This document shows positions 13,816-21,782 of a stretch of 22,041 bases of DNA, piece after piece (positions within the stretch are counted from its first letter, which is position 1; every line of letters begins with the position of its first letter). Origin of the DNA: Perlabentimonas sp046542995 (GTDB lineage Bacteria; Bacteroidota; Bacteroidia; Bacteroidales; Tenuifilaceae); contig JBKHAH010000053.1 of the NCBI GenBank assembly GCA_046542995.1, positions 1 to 22,041 of the forward strand, given 5' to 3'. The notes under the pieces are model-generated. The model had not been told where the DNA came from and did not search any database. It saw only the letters and a list, made by a program, of their open reading frames with translations. The translations under genes were made by a program, and so were the position numbers.

Positions 13816-15594
13816 CTATAACTGTAGGAGTACAACTTTTGTTTCATCGTTACGCAAAAACTCAACCGACACGGTACCACCTGGCTCCAAATCTTGCAGT
13901 CTGTACATATAGTCGTGAATATTTTTAATCTTCTTCCCGTTTATGGCTGTAATAATATCTCCCTTCTCAAGCCCTGCCAATGCAGCTGGCTGATTAGCAT
14001 TAACAGCAAGCACCCGAAGCCCATTATTTTCGACTCCGCTAACATCGGGCATAATTCCAAACCTAACCTTTAATTCATTGCCATGCCGAGAAGAAGGGGC
14101 TGCTGGTCCAGCCTCCTGAAAGGCTAATCTCTTTGGCATATTAGCAATCTGGCTGGCCACATCATAAATAAAGTTTGAAGTTTTAACCAGCCCCTCAAAG
14201 TTAATCATGCTAATGTCATCATTGGGTGTATGGTAATCGGTATGTGGCCCTGTGGAAAAAAATAATACAGGTACATTCCTGCTATAGAAACTTGCATGAT
14301 CAGATGGACCATAGCCCTGTGGCGCCAGAGCCAAGTTTAAATTGTAGTCATCGTTCACTTTATTTAAGGTAGTATCGGCCTCCAAGGAAGTTTTATACCC
14401 TCCCACTTGCAGGGTTTGCTCTTCATCCAAGCGTCCTAGCATGTCAATATTTATCATTGCTGATATTGAGTCGATGGGGAATAACGGATTATCTACAAAA
14501 AACTTGGAACCCAGTAAACCTAACTCTTCGGCTCCGAAGGCTACAATAACCACGCTACGATCCGGTTGATTCTTAAAGAATTTCTGTCCAATTTCAAGTA
14601 TGGCTGCAACCCCAGAGGCATTATCATCGGCGCCATTATGCACGGCTAGTGTATCGGGCATGCGGCTTGAAGTGCCCTCGCCTCCCATTCCAATATGATC
14701 GTAATGAGCTCCAATAACAACATACTGATTTTTTAGCTCAGGGTGCTTACCCTCAATCATACCAACTATATTCTGTGAATTTCGTTTCTTTTTAACAATA
14801 TCGGTTCTTGCGCAAACATTTGCTCCGGCAATAAAGGAGTAAGGCTTATGATCATTAATAATTTTCTGTTCAATTTCATAGATACTATTATCCGATGCAG
14901 ACAGAATGCTGTTGGCTAGGTTCCTCGACACCTGAACTACCGGGATACCAATGTCAAACGTCTTGTTTTTAGCAGATACAAGTTCATCTTTAGGGTCATG
15001 TTTTTTACCTGAAACAAGAATTACACCAGCAGCACCCTGATCCTTGGCTAGCATTGCCTTATACCTATCGGATGCATAATCTTCAAGAAGGCTTTCTTCA
15101 TTCTCCTCATCGGGATGCCCCCTAAGGATTAGGGCCCACTTTCCACTCACATTAACGGTTGAATAATCATTCCAAATTAACGTATCTTCAGCAATATCAA
15201 AACCATAGCCTACAAAAATAACGGCGGCTGCCAGAGTATCGTTCGATGAGAATGCCATGACATTATAATCATCTCCAATATGAAACGATTGCTTATTAAC
15301 TGACATGAAATTGTTGCTTCCCACGTCCTGATGATCGATATACTCAAAGAACTGATAACCGTTCTTTGCAAGAAGTTTAAGCCCACTCTGCTCCATAATA
15401 TCTTTAATATACTTGGCAGCAACCCTGTCAAAAGGTGTTCCGGGCTTCCTACCCGCTAATGAATCGGAAGCTAAAAAATCGATGTGATCAAAAAGTTCGC
15501 TTTGAGTGATGTCGGAGTCGAATGACTTTTTAGTGCCACAAGAAACTAGCAAACCAACAAGCAGGTATATTAGGTAACGGTTAAGTATTCTCAT
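13816..15594 (-). CDS. M28 zinc aminopeptidase-type lipoprotein with PDZ domain
   Basis: A 592-residue exported metallopeptidase. The signal peptide ends in LVSC (C19), so it is probably a lipoprotein. A PA-like insert spans about 120-250. The M28 catalytic core (about 270-485) has the full two-zinc set: H297 (GAHYDH), D323 (NGADDNASG), E356/E357 (GAEELGLLG; base and ligand), D384 (NIDMLGR) and H455 (DYHTPND). A C-terminal PDZ domain (about 505-592) has GLEKGDIITAINGKKI. M28 proteins are mostly aminopeptidases; the substrate is not predictable here. The frame is open to 15699, but ATG 15594 gives a normal signal peptide and lies 45 bases after a TTG-N20-TAGGTTTG promoter. The gene downstream follows by 57 bases. 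Confidence 0.94.
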   Translation of the reverse strand: MRILNRYLIYLLVGLLVSCGTKKSFDSDITQSELFDHIDFLASDSLAGRKPGTPFDRVAAKYIKDIMEQSGLKLLAKNGYQFFEYIDHQDVGSNNFMSVNKQSFHIGDDYNVMAFSSNDTLAAAVIFVGYGFDIAEDTLIWNDYSTVNVSGKWALILRGHPDEENEESLLEDYASDRYKAMLAKDQGAAGVILVSGKKHDPKDELVSAKNKTFDIGIPVVQVSRNLANSILSASDNSIYEIEQKIINDHKPYSFIAGANVCARTDIVKKKRNSQNIVGMIEGKHPELKNQYVVIGAHYDHIGMGGEGTSSRMPDTLAVHNGADDNASGVAAILEIGQKFFKNQPDRSVVIVAFGAEELGLLGSKFFVDNPLFPIDSISAMINIDMLGRLDEEQTLQVGGYKTSLEADTTLNKVNDDYNLNLALAPQGYGPSDHASFYSRNVPVLFFSTGPHTDYHTPNDDISMINFEGLVKTSNFIYDVASQIANMPKRLAFQEAGPAAPSSRHGNELKVRFGIMPDVSGVENNGLRVLAVNANQPAALAGLEKGDIITAINGKKIKNIHDYMYRLQDLEPGGTVSVEFLRNDETKVVLLQL

Positions 15595-15639
15595 ATTTTT
15601 CAGGTTAACTATGCTTATTTTAAAATGGGTATAAATATA

Positions 15640-15670
15640 CAAACCTACAGCGAAAAATTTTAAGATGCAA
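15640..15670 (-). promoter_or_regulatory. Promoter of the M28 peptidase gene (-33/-7 pair)
   Basis: On the minus strand TTG (15670-15668) and TAGGTTTG (15647-15640) are separated by 20 bases, the best full Bacteroidota-type promoter in the window, 45 bases before the ATG. It indicates the peptidase can be expressed apart from the LtaS-like gene upstream. Confidence 0.6.
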
Positions 15671-15698
15671 TATATATTGTTCTCATATAACTGGAGCA

Positions 15699-17510
15699 CT
15701 AGAGTCCAAGAAAATAGTTGTGATAGAACTGAAAATAAGAAAATGCCTGTTTTCTAATGCTGTCATTATCAATAATAGGCTGCTCTCCAACATGATCCCA
15801 AACAAACTCCCCTGCTGGTGACACAAAACCAAAACCATCATTAAAGGCATAGTATGCAAATTGAGGTGTTAAGGGCGCTAAAAGATTTCGTGAAAAAATA
15901 AACTCATCGGTTTCCATTCCAAGTTGAAACAGCAGTGTAGATGCCAAATCGGTTTGGGAACCAAAAGTTTCAATCACTCCTGATTTTTCTAATGCACCTC
16001 CCAGCCAAAGCATGGGGATTTTGAATTTATCAGGATCGTAAACCTTGTTGCTATCTGGAAACCTATGCCCATGATCAGCAATAATAACAAACAGCGTACT
16101 ATCGTACCAGTCCTTTTTTCTTGCCTCATCAAAAAACCACCCCAGCCACTCATCGGTATAGTGTACGCTATTTATGAACTTATCCTGTTCGGATGATATG
16201 CTGAAGGAAGGTTCTCTTGGTATCTCAAAGGGCTCGTGGCTTGTAAGGGTGAAGAATTGCTTAAAGAATGGGCTTTGGGCTGCATCAATATCGGATAATA
16301 ATCGTTGGAAAACATGCTCATCATGCACACCCCACTTGGAATTTCGGTACGAACGGGGAAAATCATCCTGAGTAATCATTCTTTCAATTCCTGAATTAAG
16401 CAGATACGATTTCATGTTGGCAAAATCAGGATCGCCCCCATAATAATAGGTAGTGCTATAATTGCTATCGGCTAACGATGAGATTATTGATGGTAACTTT
16501 GAGGCTTTGAGCGTATGCTTAATTATTGATTCGGTTGACTGAGCAGGGAAGCCGCTTAAAACAGCCACCATACCCTTATCGCTCCTATCGCCCGAGGCGT
16601 ATATATTCTTAAACAATAAACCACTATCAACCAGCTCCGAAAACCTTGGGGTTACCCCTGGTTTACCACCTAATGGTTCAATTAGTTTAGATGTAAAGCT
16701 CTCCAGTAAGATTACTACAACATTTGGTTTTTTTGTACTCAAAACAAAGTCAGCCCTCTCCTCTACTATTCCAAGGGATTTGTAAAAGCTTTCGGCCTGC
16801 TTATCTTCTACATACTGCGGGTAATCTTTGTACATGTGCCCAGATTTTGTAACTCCGTACATAAAATTCCAAACAGCATTCAACGCAGCATGATTACTAA
16901 AAACATTAGAGCTAAAATAAACCTTACCAGGATTCATTGGTGCAATTCCAAAGCCTCCACGAATGGGAATAATCATTACCGCAGCAAAAAATAAAAAAAC
17001 GGGAATACTCCACCAACGTATTTTAGTAAACTCATCTTTCTCAACAACCCTTCTATATAACCAGAACCACCCCCAATAAAGCAAGGCACTTATAGTAATA
17101 AAAAGCATTATTGTCCAAAGTGATAAAGAAGCCATTGCTTCACCAGGGGTTTGCAAATAAAAGAGTGGCGTACTATCTATCCTAAAACCCCAGTGGCGGT
17201 ATAGTTCCAAATCGCCTACTACTAAAACTATAAAAACCGCAAGGATTAGTGCTGTAAAAAACCTAAAGAGTATTAATGTGGCTTTACCCGAGAAAAAAAG
17301 GATACCCATAAATACACCTGAGAGCAGCAGGATATATCCAACTAAAGAAAGATCCATCCATGCTCCCCTTATAAATACACCAACCCATTCTTCTAATGAT
17401 ACTGAGAACGACTGAGCACTATGGTAAAACATGAAAAGTAACCGGGAAAAACTAAAAAACAGTAACCAAAACAAACCAAATCGTAATAGAAAAAGGAATC
17501 TGATTTTCAC
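15699..17510 (-). CDS. LtaS/sulfatase-family membrane transferase
   Basis: A 603-residue protein (GTG 17510 numbering) with about five N-terminal membrane segments (near 3-27, 50-71, 78-99, 129-154, 169-187) and a large periplasmic sulfatase-fold domain from about 260. Metal and catalytic motifs of the LtaS/phosphoethanolamine-transferase group are seen: PNVVVILLESF with E270, ASGDRSDKG with S310 at the nucleophile position (Thr in LtaS), LTSHEPF with H425, and IIADHGHRFP with D479, H480 and H482. In Gram-positives LtaS polymerises glycerol phosphate; here, without lipoteichoic acid, the product is unknown, probably phosphoglycerol or phosphoethanolamine decoration of an envelope glycan or lipid. 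No ATG exists near the N-terminus. TTG 17537 overlaps a -7 box, so GTG 17510 is preferred. Confidence 0.88.
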   Translation of the reverse strand: MKIRFLFLLRFGLFWLLFFSFSRLLFMFYHSAQSFSVSLEEWVGVFIRGAWMDLSLVGYILLLSGVFMGILFFSGKATLILFRFFTALILAVFIVLVVGDLELYRHWGFRIDSTPLFYLQTPGEAMASLSLWTIMLFITISALLYWGWFWLYRRVVEKDEFTKIRWWSIPVFLFFAAVMIIPIRGGFGIAPMNPGKVYFSSNVFSNHAALNAVWNFMYGVTKSGHMYKDYPQYVEDKQAESFYKSLGIVEERADFVLSTKKPNVVVILLESFTSKLIEPLGGKPGVTPRFSELVDSGLLFKNIYASGDRSDKGMVAVLSGFPAQSTESIIKHTLKASKLPSIISSLADSNYSTTYYYGGDPDFANMKSYLLNSGIERMITQDDFPRSYRNSKWGVHDEHVFQRLLSDIDAAQSPFFKQFFTLTSHEPFEIPREPSFSISSEQDKFINSVHYTDEWLGWFFDEARKKDWYDSTLFVIIADHGHRFPDSNKVYDPDKFKIPMLWLGGALEKSGVIETFGSQTDLASTLLFQLGMETDEFIFSRNLLAPLTPQFAYYAFNDGFGFVSPAGEFVWDHVGEQPIIDNDSIRKQAFSYFQFYHNYFLGL

Positions 17511-17534
17511 AATTTTTACTTTTAAATTAGTAGG

Positions 17535-17542
17535 CAAAAATA
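17535..17542 (-). promoter_or_regulatory. Candidate -7 box deciding the LtaS-like start
   Basis: TATTTTTG on the minus strand matches TAnnTTTG and overlaps the in-frame TTG at 17537. If it is used, transcription begins downstream of that TTG and translation must start at GTG 17510 or later. Confidence 0.4.
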
Positions 17543-17655
17543 GGTAAAAACCTAAACTTCCCGAAAAAGGGCTAATTTTAATTTGACGTTAATTTTTAAA
17601 AAATGAATGCAAGGTTGGTTGAAATTTTATACTATTGCATAAAAAATTGATTCCC

Positions 17656-18996
17656 ATGAAAACGATTAAGATTTTTGCTTTGGCAACCATATTATTATCC
17701 TTATTCTTTTCTCATAGTTTAAGGGCATGGTCAGAACATCCCTTATTGGCATACCCTGTACTTTCAACCATTGAGGGCTTAAATGCCAAAGACCCAGTTA
17801 CTGCCAAAACCCTTAAAACCTTTCTAATTGAGAACGAAGCGGAGTTGGAAAAGTTTCTTAAGCAACACGAACAATGGCTTACCGAGAACATGGAATATTA
17901 CCCACCCCTGCCAGAGGAACTGGCTTTTAAAGCCACAGGTAATGCCGATGATATAGTTGACAGGTTTTTACGAGCCATCCGCTTAAACCCCAATGCCAAG
18001 ATGAGGCTTTACCTCCACCTACTTCCTTTTGAGGAGGTTGGCGATAGGAACCCCATTTCTCCCACAAAGCTCAGCACGCTTAACGATGTTTCCTCGCTGG
18101 AACATACAAATTATGTTGAACTTTTTGAGGGGGATATGGTATCGCCAATTGCTGTACTATATACGGCAAACGATGAGCCCGACTATGGCTTTGACCTTGG
18201 CCTTTTTGAGGATAACAATACGCCAATGGGCGATACCTATGGCCTTGGCGAACAACCTTTCGGTGATCCTAACCTTGAGTATGGCAGCCAGGCACCATTC
18301 CACATGGGTTTTTATCACGAAGCCCGCATCGTATTTTTCTTTGGCCCATTCTTAAAGAAAACCCTGCCCGAGTATAGAATTAACCAGTTTAAAGCGCTTG
18401 CAAAGTTTGCTTTTGAGAACAACAACCCTTACTGGGGTTACCGATTCATGGGCTGGGGAATGCACTACCTTGGCGACTTGTCAATGCCCTACCATTCTGT
18501 TGCCCTCCCTGGTGTGAGCGCACTAAAAATGATTTGGACAAACATTAAATCGATGCTTGGGTTCCCCCGTAGCAAGGATAATGCGGTTCAAATTGTTAGC
18601 AACAGACACTCCGCACTGGAGCAATTCCAATGGCAAATCCTTAAAAATGCATACGAAGGGAAGTTAAAGACGGAACATCCGTTTATTCAAGCCCTTCAAA
18701 ATCCTATTGAGCAAGTTGACTACTACACGAATTTTCCCCGAGAGGTTGCCGCAAAAGAATCGGCCGATAGGTCTAAAGCGGTTGATAAAAGTTTAAAAAA
18801 ACATATGCCCGATAAGCTTGTATCAGACCCAAAATTTGAAACCCCAGGCGCACCTGAACTTTACAAAATTGTTGAAATAACAAAGCAAGAAAAAGGGCAG
18901 AATGCCCTTGATGAGATGATTGATGTTATTGCTGACCTGTTCCGCTCATACAGCATGCACATTAAAAGCTACTATAGTGAGATTGCAGGTAGTTAG
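17656..18996 (+). CDS. Secreted phospholipase C/P1-nuclease-fold zinc enzyme
   Basis: A 446-residue exported protein. The signal peptide (about 1-24) ends SLRA, leaving tryptophan (W25) as the first mature residue; in bacterial phospholipase C and P1 nuclease the mature N-terminal Trp itself binds zinc. H28 follows closely. H270, D274 and H280 (GMHYLGDLSMPYH) have the same i, i+4, i+10 spacing as zinc ligands H118, D122 and H128 of B. cereus PLC, and H318/E322 (NRHSALEQ) match its H142/E146 pair. H216 or H221 and an upstream Asp may complete the site. The protein is longer than PLC (about 245 mature residues), with an insert around 150-215. Substrate may be phospholipid or nucleic acid. ATG 17656 is preferred over TTG 17635. 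The hydrolase gene follows by 21 bases. Confidence 0.83.
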   Translation: MKTIKIFALATILLSLFFSHSLRAWSEHPLLAYPVLSTIEGLNAKDPVTAKTLKTFLIENEAELEKFLKQHEQWLTENMEYYPPLPEELAFKATGNADDIVDRFLRAIRLNPNAKMRLYLHLLPFEEVGDRNPISPTKLSTLNDVSSLEHTNYVELFEGDMVSPIAVLYTANDEPDYGFDLGLFEDNNTPMGDTYGLGEQPFGDPNLEYGSQAPFHMGFYHEARIVFFFGPFLKKTLPEYRINQFKALAKFAFENNNPYWGYRFMGWGMHYLGDLSMPYHSVALPGVSALKMIWTNIKSMLGFPRSKDNAVQIVSNRHSALEQFQWQILKNAYEGKLKTEHPFIQALQNPIEQVDYYTNFPREVAAKESADRSKAVDKSLKKHMPDKLVSDPKFETPGAPELYKIVEITKQEKGQNALDEMIDVIADLFRSYSMHIKSYYSEIAGS

Positions 18997-19017
18997 AATT
19001 TATTAATAACCTACAAA

Positions 19018-19995
19018 ATGGCATTGAGTAGTTGCAAAACAGCAATGGCAATTATTGCTATGCTCTTATTGTTGCTTATACCCCTGGGTATAATTGGCAA
19101 TAATCCTTCCGATAATTTTATTTCAGAAGATGTAAGCATTAGGAACGATACCATAACACTTTACGGAACGCTCCTAAAACCAACACATGTTAAAAATCCT
19201 CCTATTATACTTTTCATCTCAGGGTCGGGGCCAACCGATAGAAACGGGAACCAATTTGGGATGGTAAACAATAGCATAAAATTACTGGCTGAAGAGTTGG
19301 CAATAAGGGGTGTTGCCTCAGTTCGTTACGATAAGCGTGGTGTAGGGCAAAGCATATGTAACCAGGAAGAAATTGATGTTGTTTTCGATAATTTTGCTGA
19401 TGATGCCGCCGCTTGGCTTAAAATGCTAAATAATAATCCGAATTTCTCCAGAGTCTTTGTTGCCGGACACAGCGAGGGTTCACTAGTAGGTATGTTAGCT
19501 ATAAATCAAATTAGTACTGATGGCTTTATATCAATTGCAGGAGCAGGCAAACGGATTGATAGAATCATTTTAGAGCAAATTAGCTCCTTACCAGATTCAT
19601 TGCTCAATGAGTCAAAAAGTATTCTGGATAGCCTTTTAATTGGCCGAACTGTAAATAATGTACCAATGCAACTATTTGGCCTTTTTAGGCCAAGCGTGCA
19701 ACCATACATGATTAGCTGGTTAAGATATGACCCTACAGAGGTTCTTTCAAAAATTAATATTCCGCAACTAATTGTTCAGGGCACAACAGATATTCAGGTT
19801 CCTGTTGAAAATGCCAAACTCCTTGCTGTATCAAATGAAAATGCTAATTTAGAGATAATTGAGGGCATGAACCATGTTTTGAAAATGGCAGAGGCAGATA
19901 GGATGGAGAATATTGCAACCTACAGAAACCCAAGCCTTCCTGTTTCAAATAAGTTGGTTGAGACAATCGCTAAGTTTGTAAAAAGTCATGAATAG
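19018..19995 (+). CDS. Membrane-anchored or secreted alpha/beta hydrolase
   Basis: A 325-residue serine hydrolase with an N-terminal hydrophobic segment (10-26, AIIAMLLLLLIPLGIIG) that targets it across the inner membrane. The alpha/beta fold motifs are in order: ISGSGPTDRNGN (68-78; oxyanion-loop region), RYDKRGVGQS (103-112), nucleophile elbow GHSEGS with S152, D258 in VQGTTDIQVP, and H286 in GMNHVLK, giving a complete Ser-Asp-His triad. It resembles exported acyl- or peptide-hydrolases of Bacteroidota, probably an esterase; the substrate is not deducible. Start ATG 19018, 21 bases after the zinc-enzyme stop with no promoter or terminator between, so the two are likely cotranscribed and may act on the same class of envelope or dietary lipid. 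Confidence 0.92.
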   Translation: MALSSCKTAMAIIAMLLLLLIPLGIIGNNPSDNFISEDVSIRNDTITLYGTLLKPTHVKNPPIILFISGSGPTDRNGNQFGMVNNSIKLLAEELAIRGVASVRYDKRGVGQSICNQEEIDVVFDNFADDAAAWLKMLNNNPNFSRVFVAGHSEGSLVGMLAINQISTDGFISIAGAGKRIDRIILEQISSLPDSLLNESKSILDSLLIGRTVNNVPMQLFGLFRPSVQPYMISWLRYDPTEVLSKINIPQLIVQGTTDIQVPVENAKLLAVSNENANLEIIEGMNHVLKMAEADRMENIATYRNPSLPVSNKLVETIAKFVKSHE

Positions 19996-20112
19996 GCTAA
20001 CTTGAAGATGCCTAATAATTTCTTGCATATTAACATTAAGCAAGGGCTATTTATATTTTTACACCAGAATAATACCATAAGAGCATGTACTCTAAAATAA
20101 CATTACATAAAG

Positions 20113-20577
20113 ATGAAGATTGAAGAGTTAAGCCCAAGATTTAACATTGATAAAAATGTTAAGTTTAAAGAAACATACTCACAGTTTGAAAAATTTCTAA
20201 TTGAATTACGAAAAAGGGAGCTACCTGATGAAATAACGATGTATATTAATAAAGGCATTGATGAAATAAATTCAATGGCTGATTCTGGAGATGAACTGAG
20301 AAAAATAGTAAGGAAGAAGCAGGCAACTATTATACAATTTCTTGAAAAAGAAATCAAACTGGTACCTAAAAACTACTATCGTAATCATTGGCTAGCAGTT
20401 GGGATGGCAGCATTCGGCCTTCCAATTGGTACTATTCTTGGAACGAGCCTTGGCAATATGGCCTTTTTAGGAATAGGTCTCCCTATTGGAATGGCAATTG
20501 GGATTTATGTCGGTACTGGAATGGACAATAAAGCATGCAAAGAAGAAAGGCAGCTTGACATAGAAATAAAACAATAA
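20113..20577 (+). CDS. Small protein with C-terminal glycine-zipper membrane hairpin
   Basis: A 154-residue protein of unknown function. Residues 1-90 are charged and mostly helical, probably coiled-coil (FEKFLIELRKRELPDEITMYI, ELRKIVRKKQATIIQFLEKE), and cytoplasmic. Residues about 93-114 and 116-136 are two glycine-rich hydrophobic segments, each containing GLPIG (102-106 and 122-126), forming a tight hairpin of glycine-zipper type. A polar tail follows (MDNKACKEERQLDIEIKQ). I recall unassigned small bacterial proteins with a very similar hairpin and an RQLDIEIK-like end, without known function. It starts at ATG 20113, 117 bases after the hydrolase gene. A TATATTTT near 20050, one base off TAnnTTTG, is only a weak promoter. 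Probably monocistronic. Confidence 0.72.
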   Translation: MKIEELSPRFNIDKNVKFKETYSQFEKFLIELRKRELPDEITMYINKGIDEINSMADSGDELRKIVRKKQATIIQFLEKEIKLVPKNYYRNHWLAVGMAAFGLPIGTILGTSLGNMAFLGIGLPIGMAIGIYVGTGMDNKACKEERQLDIEIKQ

Positions 20578-20879
20578 TTATGATTCTTTCATAGCCATTT
20601 ACAACGTAAGGGCAATATGATTTATGGTTGGATGTTATGAGGACGATAAATTCCATTGCTAAGATGAAAAACAAACAAGCTGGTATTTGATAATTACTGA
20701 CAATAAGATTTTAATTTTTACCTTTTAAAAAATTGTAACTTGATGCATCAGTTTACTGAATTCGGCATTAATTGTAATTCTAATTAAAATCAACCACTAA
20801 AAAAAATCAACATTTCTTCCGTTATTTTGTATTCTAATAGATAACACTGACCTAAACTAATTTACGTAATAGTTTTACT
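20578..20879. other. Non-coding region before the cation transporter gene
   Basis: 302 bases with no credible gene. TTATTTTG (20822-20829) is one base off the -7 consensus, 50 bases before the transporter ATG, and the palindrome TTACGTAA (20862-20869) lies ten bases before that ATG. A weak TATGA/TCATA inverted repeat near 20580-20595 follows the small gene. Nothing else stands out. Confidence 0.4.
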
Positions 20880-21782
20880 ATGGGAAAGTCACACCATCAC
20901 AACCATACATACAAACCCCAAACAACTCACGGCAAAGCTTTTGCCATAGGCATTGCTCTTAATGTTGCTTTTGTAATAGTAGAGGTTGTTTACGGACTAA
21001 TTGCTAACTCCTCTGCACTACTTGCAGATGCTGGCCATAATGCAAGCGATGTGCTTGGACTTGTATTTGCCTGGGCAGCGGCCTGGATGGCTACAATAAA
21101 ACCAAAGGGAAAATACACATACGGGCTACGTAAATCAACAATATTAGCTTCAATTCTTAACGCATTACTACTATTTGCTGCCGTTGGTATTATTGCCTGG
21201 AATGCCATTGAAAAGCTTAAGGAGCCAGAACCAGTCTTTGGAACTCAAGTAATGATTGTTGCAGCCATAGGCGTGGTTATTAACACATTCACTGCATTGC
21301 TTTTTATAAAAGGACAGAAGGATGACCTTAACATTAAAGGAGCATTTCTTCATATGGCTGCCGATGCGGGTGTTTCTGCTGGTGTTGTGGTCGCAGGTTT
21401 ACTAATTAACATAACCGGAAAACAATGGATTGACCCACTAACCAGCTTTCTAATTATTCTGGTTATTATTTGGGGTACATGGAGGTTACTTACCGACTCG
21501 ATAGACCTTGCACTTGATGCCGTTCCCAAAAATATTGACATCCAGAAAGTCAAAACATTTTTGCTAAATAAAAATGGGGTTAATGATGTTCACGACCTGC
21601 ATATTTGGGCATTAAGCACTTCGCAGGTTGCATTAACAGCACATCTCTATATCCCAAATGATGATGGGAATAACGACATTTTTATAAGTAACTTACAGAA
21701 AGAGCTGAAACGTGAATTTGGTATAAATCATGTAACAATACAAATTGAGAAAGAAGAATGGGATTGTGCTAATGATTTTTAA
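20880..21782 (+). CDS. Cation diffusion facilitator (Zn2+ exporter, ZitB/CzcD type)
   Basis: A 300-residue inner-membrane antiporter that exports Zn2+ (possibly Cd2+ or Co2+) in exchange for protons. It has six membrane segments and the C-terminal ferredoxin-like domain (about 215-290). The metal site is formed by H53 and D57 in the second segment (LLADAGHNASD) and H158 and D162 in the fifth (LHMAADAG). His in both sites is the pattern of zinc-selective CDFs. The cytoplasmic N-terminus is His-rich (H5-H7, H9, H17). The C-terminal domain contains VNDVHDLHIWALST (234-247) and AHLYIP, the usual metal-sensing strand. Length matches the ZitB group (about 300). It is a single gene with a 302-base leader; no ArsR/SmtB-like or MerR regulator is beside it. 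Confidence 0.94.
   Translation: MGKSHHHNHTYKPQTTHGKAFAIGIALNVAFVIVEVVYGLIANSSALLADAGHNASDVLGLVFAWAAAWMATIKPKGKYTYGLRKSTILASILNALLLFAAVGIIAWNAIEKLKEPEPVFGTQVMIVAAIGVVINTFTALLFIKGQKDDLNIKGAFLHMAADAGVSAGVVVAGLLINITGKQWIDPLTSFLIILVIIWGTWRLLTDSIDLALDAVPKNIDIQKVKTFLLNKNGVNDVHDLHIWALSTSQVALTAHLYIPNDDGNNDIFISNLQKELKREFGINHVTIQIEKEEWDCANDF

Noticed and set aside
13759..13912. Small plus-strand gene over the M28/membrane-protein junction
   Set aside because: It runs antisense to two supported genes and has no motif.
15595..15699. A 35-residue N-terminal extension of the M28 peptidase
   Set aside because: It covers the -33/-7 promoter and would bury the lipobox signal peptide.
20483..20674. Minus-strand 63-residue hydrophobic frame
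   Set aside because: It overlaps the end of the hairpin-protein gene and has no upstream signals; probably a shadow in AT-rich DNA.
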